Part shown: piece by piece, positions 1-8,586 of the stretch | Layout: every line of letters begins with the position of its first letter | How positions within the stretch are numbered: position 1 is the stretch's first letter | Origin: Macrostomum hystrix | Lineage: Eukaryota; Platyhelminthes; Macrostomidae | Direction: 5' to 3' | DNA: 64,000 nt | Assembly (NCBI GenBank): GCA_950097015.1 | Contig: CATNEN010000001.1 | Coordinates: 7,249,001-7,313,000 of the forward strand | Made by a program: the position numbers and the translations under genes | The notes under the pieces: model-generated | What the model saw: only the letters and a program-made list of their open reading frames with translations | What the model was told of the DNA's origin: nothing | Database searches by the model: none

Positions 1-845
1 TGGTTTGGTTGCTAGGACAATCTGAGGATCTGGTGGTTTGGTTGCTAGGACAATCTGAGGATCTGGTTGGTTTGGTTGCTAGGACAATCTGAGGATCTGG
101 TGGTTTGGTTGCTAGGACAATCTGAGGATCTGGTTGGTTTGGTTGCTAGCACAATCTGAGGATCTGGTGGTTTGGTTGCTAGGACAATCTGAGGATCTGG
201 TTGGTTTGGTTGCTAGGACAATCTGAGGATCTGGTTGGTTTGGTTGCTAGGACAATCTGAGGATCTGGTGGTTTGGTTGCTAGGACAATCTGAGGATCTG
301 GTGGTTTGGTTGCTAGGACAATCTGAGGATCTGGTTGGTTTGGTTGCTAGCACAATCTGAGGATCTGGTGGTTTGGTTGCTAGGACAATCTGAGGATCTG
401 GTGGTTTGGTTGCTAGGACAATCTGAGGATCTGGTTGGTTTGGTTGCTAGGACTATCTGAGGATCTGGTTGTTTTGGTTGCTAAGACAATCTGAGGATCT
501 GGTTGGTTTGGTTGCTAAGACAATCTGAGGATCTGGTTGTTTGGTTGCTAGCACAATCTGAGGATCTGGTTGTTTTGGTTGCTAAAACAATCTGAGGATC
601 TGGTGGTTTGGTTGCTAGCACAATCTGTGGATCTGGTTGTTTGGTTGCTAGCACAATCTGAGGATCTGGTTGTTTTGGTTGCTAAGACAATCTGAGGATC
701 TGGTTGGTTTGGTTGCTAGCACAATCTGAGGATCTGGTGGTTTGGTTGCTAGCACAATCTGAGGATCTGGTTGGTTTGGTTGCTAGGACAATCTGAGGAT
801 CTGGTTGGTTTGGTTGCTAAGACAATCTGAGGATCTGGTTGGTTT
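1..845. repeat. Minisatellite, ~30-31 bp unit
   Basis: About 27 tandem copies of a unit with core TTGGTTGCTAGGACAATCTG, varying at GGACAA/GCACAA/AAGACAA and in a one-base length change (30 or 31 bp). The array starts before the window. It lies downstream of exon 2 of the minus-strand Ly6-type gene, so it is probably part of that gene's second intron. Confidence 0.95.
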
Positions 846-1166
846 CTACGATAATAAGTAAGTATGGAAGGAATTCTAAGGTGAGATCCATTGTTGGCAC
901 TTACGGAACCTGAGGTGTAGCTGTGGCAGGTGCTAACGCTGGCGCAATAGGTGTCAGTGCCATTGCTAGTAGATGAAGTTGTTGTATTCCTTGTGTAACA
1001 GTTTATACCAGCCTGGGTACCACCTGTTGATATAAGTTGATTGAATTGTACGAAATGGTTAATAAGTTTAAAGCAAAATAAATGAGGCCTTAACGACAGC
1101 GTACTTACCTGACAACGCTATCAGAACTACAACGATGATAACTGATTTAGTTTTGCTGAATGACAT
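1..1166 (-). CDS. Ly6/three-finger domain protein, 5' part (gene continues past left edge)
   Basis: Two exons of a secreted or GPI-anchored three-finger (Ly6/uPAR-type) protein can be read on the minus strand. Exon 1 is 1166-1109 (58 nt) and encodes MSFSKTKSVIIVVVLIALS, a short basic N-terminus followed by a hydrophobic signal peptide; it ends at a GTAAGT donor in phase 1. Exon 2 is 1023-905, preceded by an AACAG acceptor and ending at GGTTCC|GTAAGT. It begins GTQAGINCYTRN and carries further cysteines in DTYCASVSTCHSY, the N-terminal half of a three-finger domain. The same GTQA..xCY start occurs in the two-domain gene at 3551-5069, so the two are paralogues. The missing last exon should carry the CN-type end and a GPI tail and must lie left of the window. 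Function is unknown; family members act as cell-surface or secreted ligands and receptor modulators. Confidence 0.72.
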
Positions 1167-1614
1167 TTCCTTTAGAAACTGAATTCAGATATATTTAGTC
1201 AGATATATTTTCGTTATTGAAAAGAATCTTTACTGATCCAGATTTTATTCTGTGAATCAACCTACACGAGACAGGTGATTTAGTACAATGCAAATCTAAG
1301 CACACTGGTAGGACTACAAATTAATGGGGAAGTGTGGAATGGTTGAAGGGAAACTATATTGAAAAGGATCACAGATTTCGTAGTCATGACGACAAGTTAG
1401 AGACGCAAAGTAGTGGAGAAAAGAGTATGTACTCTACTGATGACTTGGGAAAGAGAGTGCATGCGAGGAAGTGTGTGGTAGACGAGACAGGATGCGAGGT
1501 GAGAGGAGAGAGGGAGAGGAATAATGCATTCATAGGGATTTATGAGCTCAAAATTAACAATAATGAAATAGAAAGCTGTTGTTAAATATTTTTTTCATTA
1601 ACCATTTACATTAA
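1167..1614. other. Intergenic, no gene recognised
   Basis: AT-rich 5' flank of the Ly6-type gene. An 83-codon open frame on the plus strand (1334-1585) has no recognisable domain and I do not call it a gene. Confidence 0.5.
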
Positions 1615-2482
1615 AGCACGTTAGCGAGACATCCAGAACACATTAGAATCCTCATTGGACATCCATAACACATCAGAATCATGTTGGGACATCTCGAACA
1701 CATTAGAATCATGTTGGGACATCCAGAACACATTAGAATCCTCCTTGGACATCCAGAACACATTAGAATCCTCATTGGACATCCAGAACACATTAGAATC
1801 CTCCTTGGACATCCAGAACACATTAGAATCCTCATTGGACATCCAGAACACATTAGAATCCTCCTTGGACATCCAGAACACATTAGAATCCTCATTGGAC
1901 ATCCATAACACATCAGAATCATGTTGGGACATCTCGAACACATTAGAATCATGTTGGGACATCCAGAACACACCAGAATCCTCCTGGGACACCCAGAACA
2001 CACCAGAATCCTCCTGGGACACCCAGAACACACCAGAATCCTCCTGGGACACCCAGAACACACCAGAATCCTCCTGGGACACCCAGAACACACCAGAATC
2101 CTCCTGGGACACCCAGAACACACCAGAATCATGTTCGGACACCCAGAACACACCAGAATCATGTTCGGACACCCAGAACACACCAGAATCATGTTCGGAC
2201 ACCCAGAACACACCAGAATCATGTTGGGACATCCAGAACACACCAGAATCATGTTGGGACACCCAGAACACACCAGAATCATGTTCGGACACCCAGAACA
2301 CACCAGAATCATGTTCGGACACCCAGAACACACCAGAATCATGTTGGGACATCCAGAACACACCAGAATCATGTTGGGACACCCAGAACACATCAGAATC
2401 ATGTTGGGACACCCAGAACACACCAGAATCATGTTGGGACACCCAGAACACACCAGAATCATGTTGGGACATCCAGAATTAA
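1615..2482. repeat. Minisatellite, 30 bp unit
   Basis: About 29 copies of a 30 bp unit with core GGACAYCCAGAACACAYYAG. Copies fall into left (CATTAGAATCC), middle (CACCAGAATCC) and right (ATGTTSGGAC) variant blocks, and the opening block recurs around 1900-1950. Because 30 is divisible by 3, several frames stay open for over 270 codons; these are artefacts. Confidence 0.95.
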
Positions 2483-3090
2483 GTAATACAGGAAGAAATA
2501 AAAATATGATATCTTAAATTTAGCATCTTAGCAAATTTAGTATCTTTTTTGCTTTTTTGTACCTTAAAGTTGTCAGATTTTTAAGTAGAACCTTACGAAA
2601 ATAGTTACGGATTTGGTCACTTTAGAAACTTTTAGATATTTGTAATTATTATTCCGCTTAGCACTCATCAATTCCATGGCGCGTGGCAATTCCAATGCAG
2701 ACTACTTCAAGTAGAGTGGAAAGTTGAGTCAGTGGCTACCATTTCACAGCACCAACAAGTGCACCCACCAGTGAAGGCCAATTCAAAGCTTAGCCCGCTA
2801 TTCATTATAACAATATGATAATAAGATAATAATATATCACTCAAAAGGGGTAGGGTAGGACTGCTAGTGCTCGGCTATTTTTTTAATTCAGCGAGCAAAG
2901 AATATTTAAATATTAATAAACCTGCTAAATATAGCGAAATTTATGTGTGAAAAGTAATTTTGCTTTTTATAACACGATCTGAGCATTTCAACTCAAAGCC
3001 AAAAGACCAAAAAACTGAGATTTTTGTTGGGACTTATGCCAGAAGACAGTTGCCTGAAAATCTTGAACATAGGGCTGACTTTTTTACTAA
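2483..3090. other. Intergenic, no gene recognised
   Basis: AT-rich unique sequence with no ORF, repeat or RNA gene that I can support. Confidence 0.5.
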
Positions 3091-3099
3091 ATCTGTAAA

Positions 3100-3290
3100 A
3101 TTAGATTACGTCCAACGGGTGGTAATCACCTGTACCCTCTCGCACTATGGTCCTGAGTTCGAATCCGCGTCGAGGCCAAATTATTTTTTGGGGGCTTGTT
3201 GCAAAAATTCAAATTAGGGCCAACCTCCTTGGCACATTGAGAATACACTGACAATTAAACAGTCAGAACAGATCTAAACACCTATATTGG
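3100..3290 (+). mobile_element. Diverged SINE, family 1
   Basis: A B-box-like GAGTTCGAATCC is followed by GTCGAGGCC, GGGGGCTTGTTGCA, GGGCCAACCTCC and GGCACATTGAGA in the same order and spacing as the better preserved family-1 copies at 3786-4150 and 4630-4975. It is clearly more diverged than those and lacks a clean tail, so it is probably an older copy. Confidence 0.6.
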
Positions 3291-3550
3291 TAGTAGTTAG
3301 AACATAAAACAAAGTAGGTAAATGTTTTTCCAATATTTTAGTCAAATTTTTCGAGAGATTGTTAGAAGTTTTTCGAGCAAAGTAAAATATTTTTTCGCAA
3401 ATCACAGACAAGCGCTTTTCTTACGTCGCAAAAAGCAATTTGTCCAAATTCTGGGTAAATAATTCTTTAAAAAACTAGCGCTTGAAATAAAGGTTGAACA
3501 ACTGACATCAATAACGTTCTCTTCTCAATCAAAGCGCTCAGATCATTCGT

Positions 3551-5069
3551 CTAGAAGGCCTTGATGAGTGCCAGGATAGCAATGACCGCCGATGCAGCCA
3601 CGGTCCATTGGCCTTTGACAATGTGCCCGGAGTTGCAATAATTTGTAGTGCAACTGCGGCAGTTTGTGTAGGAACTGTACAGACTGCAGGTGCCACAGCC
3701 GGCGAAGAAGAACTAAAAATTGTTGGTAGATTCGGGTGCAACAGTTGTAGTCTGTTATGAAATGAAAACACGATGCCAATTAAAAGCAGCGGGCTAACGC
3801 GTTTGCCTCGCGCACCAAAGTCCCTGAGCATGATTCCACGGCGAGGCCACATTCATTTGGGGCGCAGTCGCGGAGAGAAGGCTTGGGGGCTTGTCGTGCA
3901 ATTTACGCCCTTGAGGGCCAACCTCCAGGGCACTGTGAGAGTGTACACTGCCTGACGATGAGAAAGTCACGGCAGATATGTTCACACCCTGTGTGAGCAT
4001 GTGCCTGCGTACAGTATCTGTGTGCGTGTGTGCTCATAGAGTCAGCGAAATGGGCAGAATTGCCTCCTCGCTGGCTGCAGGTCTAGTGTCACTAAATGAT
4101 GTACCATTGCGCGCAGCCCTCCTGCAATAAAAATAATAATTATTTATTATAGACATCACTAACTCACATTGATGGACCCGAATCCGTAGCTGTACTCGTA
4201 GCAGCTGCTCACTGTGCAGGTCTTTCTGGTCCGGCTGGTGTACAGGTAGTCGCCTGTGCTGTAGTAGCAGCTGATGGAGGCAGGCTTGGTGTTGCATAAG
4301 TTAGTTGAGCAGCTGGTGCAGGCATAATATGTGGTCTGAGTGCTTGTGCACGTGCCACAGCCAGCGTAGCTATACTAAAATGTTTCGTACGACGTTAGAA
4401 AAAAATTAGAGAAATTTTGAGCAAAACAGCAACCTGAAATCTTGCACCTACATCTCCACTCGTGTAGCTGTAGCAGAAATTATCAATTGAGCAGCTGATT
4501 GTAGAGCCATTGCTGCTAGAAGTTGTTGCGAATCGTGAGTAGCAGCTGATGGCAGCCTGAGTCCCGTCTATTTAAATTAAACGGGTAAAAACCTCGGCTA
4601 GTCAGTATCACTTTTTCTGAGGTTCATAAACAATAATAACAATAATAACAGGAGGGCAGTGGCACATCATTTGGTGACACTAGACCCGCAGCCGGCGAGG
4701 AGGCAATTCTGCCCATTTCGCTGACTCCTGAGCACATACGCTCACAGATACTGTACGCAGGCACATGCTCACACAGGGTGTGAACATATCTGCCGTGACT
4801 TTCTCATCGTCAGGCAGTGTACACTCTCACAGTGCCTTGGAGGTTGGCCCTCAAGGTCGTAAATTGCAGGACAAGGCCCCAAAAAATATGGCCTCGCCGC
4901 GGAATCGAGCTCAGGGACCTTGGTGCGAGAGGCAAACGCGTTAACCGGTCTGCCACCGACCCCCCAGCGGTTGAGCTTGGAAGACATTAAATGACGCAAG
5001 CAGCTTACCTGTCAGACAGACTAGTAGAACAATCACGATTGCGAGCTTAATCATGCTGAAACCCGACAT
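3551..5069 (-). CDS. Two-domain Ly6/three-finger GPI-type surface protein
   Basis: Four minus-strand exons join to a 187-residue protein: 5069-5009, 4567-4434, 4374-4168 and 3712-3551. Donors are GTAAGC, GTTGCT and GTGAGT, and phases are 1, 0, 0. Exon 1 encodes the signal peptide (MSGFSMIKLAIVIVLLVCLT). Domain 1 starts at AAISCYSRF and closes in exon 3 with AGCGTCTSTQ..CSTNLCN. Domain 2 begins within the same exon (SISCYYSTGDY) and closes in exon 4 with AGCGTCSLYS..CTTNYCN. Each domain has a CY start, a CGTC motif and a terminal CN, typical of Ly6/uPAR folds. The last residues (WTVAASAVIAILALIKAF) form a hydrophobic tail suited to GPI attachment. The protein therefore probably sits on the outer cell surface; its ligand is unknown. 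Exon 3 fuses the end of one domain to the start of the next, a sign of internal duplication. Introns 1 and 3 each carry a SINE, in opposite orientations. The GTTGCT donor of exon 2 is weak and an alternative could exist nearby. Confidence 0.8.
3786..4150 (+). mobile_element. tRNA-derived SINE, family 1
   Basis: The head reads GGGCTAACGCGTTTGCCTCG with a B-box-like GAGCATGATTCCACGGCG. It is followed by a conserved body (GAGGGCCAACCTCCAGGGCA, GTGTACACTGCCTGACGATG, CAGCGAAATGGGCAGAATTG) and an AATAAT-type tail near 4120-4150. It lies in intron 3 of the two-domain Ly6 gene, antisense to that gene. Confidence 0.8.
4630..4975 (-). mobile_element. tRNA-derived SINE, family 1
   Basis: Read on the minus strand, the head contains TCGGTGGCAGACCGGTTAAC (A-box region resembling a class II tRNA) and GAGCTCGATTCCGCGGCGAG (B box). 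The body is close to identical to the 3786-4150 copy, and the tail is (TTATTG)n-like at 4630-4650. It lies in intron 1 of the two-domain Ly6 gene, in sense orientation. Confidence 0.82.
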
Positions 5070-5815
5070 TTCCGTTTAAACCAACGAAACAGAGGTGTGG
5101 TTAATTTAATATTATGATTAGTTTTCCCGCTTCGCTTTGCATAAAAAATGTTACATTTCTGTTAGATTTATATACACAGTGGCTATTGACGATGCTTCGA
5201 GTGAGACTGCGAGTCTGTGCGCTCAATTGTGTCACCATGGAGACAACACAGAAACAAGTGAGCTATTTTTAGATCGAAAATAAAATATTGTCAGGCCAAT
5301 TTTCAGTGAGTAAGACAGGCAGGGACGAAGTGAGAGAAAGAATCCTGCGAACTTGCAGGTGTCACTGCACAATTGTTTTCAAGAAAGGCCACTATATGCA
5401 AGACTCGAGAAATGGTTACCATGAAATATAGGTCTTTACCTAGTGTCTCTACCACTCGTCGCTTTAGGCAATTTCGAAAAAACTGCCTCTGCGAAAAATA
5501 GAAAGCAAAAAAACACCGAAGCTTTTCTGGGCTTCTTACTCTGAGCAGTTTCATCAACCAGTATTTTTTTAAAAATAGCTTTAAATGAACTGACGCACTC
5601 GCTAAGTACTTCAGTTTGCATACAATAGCTTTGCCATGCATTTGTATTTCACTCATCTAGCACTGAGTCATTGCAAACTCCAACAGCACTCACGGACAGT
5701 CGCTTCATCGAGTGAACCAAAAAACCGTCACAGTAATAATTTAAACTCGCGCGAGCGTTACTTTTATTGAAAAATGTTATAAACACAGTCGTTAAGATAT
5801 GAAGTGCAAATTCAT
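5070..5815. other. Intergenic, no gene recognised
   Basis: Upstream flank of the two-domain Ly6 gene. Open frames of up to 117 codons (5303-5656, minus) show no domain, signal peptide or splice context that I can support. Confidence 0.5.
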
Positions 5816-5905
5816 TGATAAATATCTGCCATTTTACAAGTGTCTTGTTAAAGAATAGAATTTGTTCCAGAGGAGTCGGGAATCGAACCCCTTAACCCCT
5901 AACCC
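5815..5905 (-). mobile_element. SINE-like, family 3 (tRNA-derived), fragment
   Basis: On the minus strand GGGGTTCGATTCCCGA is a near-perfect B box, followed by CTCCTCTGGAACAAATT and AAGACACTTG. The same B box, CTGGAACAA and AAGACACT order is seen at 25700-25800 on the plus strand. Confidence 0.55.
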
Positions 5906-6760
5906 GCAACAGATTTATTATCCAGAACAATTCAGACAAGCCGGCGCTATTTTGACAGCAACTTGTCAAGGTACAATAGAAGGTGAGACGCGGCTTTGCT
6001 GCTTGGCGAAGAAAACACAATTAGCAAAGCCTGCAGACTAAAAAAACCAGAATAGAAAGCGCTATTGTAAATTAAAATAGCCGGCTACACAGCTGCGGGG
6101 GACAAAGTTGACAGGTGATGCGCACTAAAATAAAAAGAGCTTGTAGCCCAACTGTACTTGGCAGGGTTTGGCACCCTTCCCCAGTCTGCAGACTGAATAG
6201 TTGCACGTTCAGACAATGGAAGCAATACATGCAGCTTCGGCTGTACCAGTGGCTGGTTCCAAGGTCCTTGGAAAATTTATATCCCTCGTTGAGTAGCTCG
6301 TTAGCACGAGTGATACCAACCTTTTCTAGTGATACGGCTTTTCCTGTCCCTTCCCTTGCCCTATGACTCATCCCACGTGTCCTTGAGACGTCAATGTCTT
6401 TCATATTTTCCTTAAGTTGGGGATAGTAATACTGAAGTAATACATAATCTTATTATTATAGTTGTACATCCACCTCCCTTTGTCTATTTGTTCTTAAATT
6501 ATATATATAATTTAATAATCTTAAGTCTAGCGTACAGCCCCAATATTTTTTTATTTTTAATTCTTCCAGATGCACACCCACCCCACATCCGTCCCAACCA
6601 ATCACCACACGACGACCCAAGCCACGCGATTCGTCTGTCTGGTAAAAAGGTCAAGGTCTGGCGGATCATGCGATCAAGGCGTGGCCGCGTTTTCCACATC
6701 GTCGAAATTGAAAACCCCTGCAGATAAACTTCACCCTGCTAGCAATTGCGTTAGTTTATA

Positions 6761-7902
6761 CGAGGGTTGTCCGGCCAAAAATAGGACTGCTTTAATAACT
6801 CAGCAACAATGCATGCAAACAAAACGAAACTTGAGTCACTTCTCAACAAAGTTGCCACCTTTCTCCAGACACCGCTCCCACCTCACCAGCCACTTGTCGA
6901 AGGCCTCAGCGAAGCTAGACGCAGGCATAGGGGTCGTGACCCCCTCCCAAGTATTCTTGACCTCCTGTAGGGAGTCAAAACGGGCGCCAGCGATCGCGGC
7001 TTTGACTTTAGGAAATAGCCAAAAGTCGCATGGGGCCAAGTCCGGGGAGTACGGCGGATGTGGCACAGTCTGAATGCCTCGCCTCTCCAGGAACTGCTGG
7101 GTCAACGCTGACACGTGGGGGCGGGCATTGTCATGATGGAGGAACCAGCCTCTTCGCGCCAGCTGCGGCCTCTTGCGGCTGATATGATCTTGCAGAGTGT
7201 CCAGGACCTCACAGTAGTACTGGCTGTTGACCGTCAGTCCATTTGGCACATAATGCGTGTACACCAGCCCGCTCGAGTCGAAGAACACAAGAACACAATC
7301 GCTCAGCTCGGTTCTCCTCAGTCAGAAGGTGCGGCACCCATCTTGCTGACACATGCTTGAGCTGCAGATCCTTGGTCAGAATCTCGTCAACAGTTGTCTT
7401 CGATATGCCAGTCAAGTCGGACAGTTCCCTGACAGTGAGACGCCTGTCGTCGCTGATCAGCTCCTCAACCATCGCCACATTCGCTGGCGTCCTAACAGTT
7501 GGATCACGATGGTGACCTCTGCCATCAGAGCCATCGTGACCTTCACGAAGCTGTTCAAATATGTAATACACTTGGCTCCGCGACAAGGCTTCGCTGCCGT
7601 AGATGGCCTGCAGGTGCTGCATGCACTCCTTGGCCGATCTCCCGGCCTTGAAGCAGTCAACAACGATTTCGCGCTGTTTAACCATCGTAAGTGGTAAGAT
7701 AAGTGCTAGGAAATGTCGTAGGGGTGTGCGATAGGCAAAAGCTTGCCTTAAGCAGTGTCAAGAAACCATAAATGCGCTGCTGTAGTTTTTTGAGGAGTTA
7801 TGTCCATAGACATTGAAAAATATTATTATCGATTTTCAGATTCATATCTCACATAGCTGAAGTAATATTTGAGCAGTCCTATTTTTGGCCGGACAACCCT
7901 CG
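6761..7902 (-). mobile_element. mariner-family DNA transposon (defective)
   Basis: A 1,142 bp element bounded by perfect 31 bp terminal inverted repeats. The left end (6761-6791) starts CGAGGGTTGTCCGGCC and the right end (7872-7902) is its exact reverse complement. Both ends are flanked by TA (6759-6760 and 7903-7904), the Tc1/mariner target duplication. The only coding content is a broken mariner transposase on the minus strand. The identical ends suggest the copy is not ancient, but its own transposase cannot be functional. It could still be mobilised in trans by an intact relative. Confidence 0.95.
6836..7685 (-). pseudogene. mariner transposase, internally deleted and frameshifted
   Basis: The first frame, starting at 7685 (MVKQREIVVDCFKAG), contains the paired helix-turn-helix DNA-binding region of mariner transposases and a WVPHLLTEENR linker motif. 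Around 7290-7305 the frame is lost. A second frame, 7288-6836, resumes with FFDSSGLVYTHYVPNG and contains HHDNARPH and PYSPDLAPCDFWLFP. The two aspartates in these motifs are 34 residues apart, as in the DD34D catalytic triad. The stretch that should carry the first catalytic aspartate, roughly 70 residues judging from the usual length of about 345, is absent at the junction. The protein therefore lacks an essential metal ligand in addition to the shift. The repeated TTCTTGTGTTCTT at the break suggests a microhomology deletion. Confidence 0.92.
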
Positions 7903-7904
7903 TA

Positions 7905-8586
7905 CAAGTAATTAAAGAACAAAGCCTTGTCAGTCTTGTACGAGTGCAATTCGGTCACATGATAAATGATCAATAAGAGTTCTGCATAATTTATGGTGCA
8001 AGTGACTGTCGCTTTTTACTTTATTTTTATTTTTTTAAACAGTTTACTTACACATCTAGTTATAATTAACAGTGCGGTGCTAATAATTACACAGTTAAGC
8101 AGATTTATAAACAAACTAGTGAAAAATCTACGAATAAGTATATAATGGCAGCATATTTATGGACACACAAAATGACCAATAAGACACTATTAATAGTTTC
8201 ATTGGATGTGAAGAAAATCGATTGATTTGCAAATTGGATTGTTACACCTGGCTCAATCGTTTTCTATTTTCTCTTCAATAGAAGATTGAAATTCTATAGA
8301 AGATAACATTTTCAACAATTCAACAGTCAACATTCGAAAGAATAAACAGTACTACTTTTCCAAACATAACTGAAATTTTCCTGATTTTTTTTGCCATGAA
8401 AGTGCACCATGAAACTATACTTAATTTCGCCCAAATTAATTTAAAAAATCTATTGACGATCAGAATAAATGGTAGTTAGCTGCAGTAGAAAACAGAAGAA
8501 CGCTTATGTAGATAAACAAAAATAGGGAAAAGGGAAAATTCAAGTGAGTGATGACACTTTTGTGGAAGAATACTATTTTCTTGTTG
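7905..8586. other. Intergenic, AT-rich
   Basis: 3' flank of the membralin gene. No ORF or repeat recognised beyond A/T-rich sequence. Confidence 0.5.

Noticed and set aside
1334-1585. 83-codon plus-strand ORF
   Set aside because: Charged low-complexity sequence with no recognisable domain, next to an array.
1611-2482. Overlapping 275-283 codon ORFs on both strands
   Set aside because: The 30 bp repeat period keeps several frames open at once; no start context, domain or splice support.
5303-5656. 117-codon minus-strand ORF
   Set aside because: No domain, no homologous pattern and AT-rich intergenic context.
6570-7697. Plus-strand ORFs across the mariner element
   Set aside because: They are antisense to the transposase frames and show no independent similarity.
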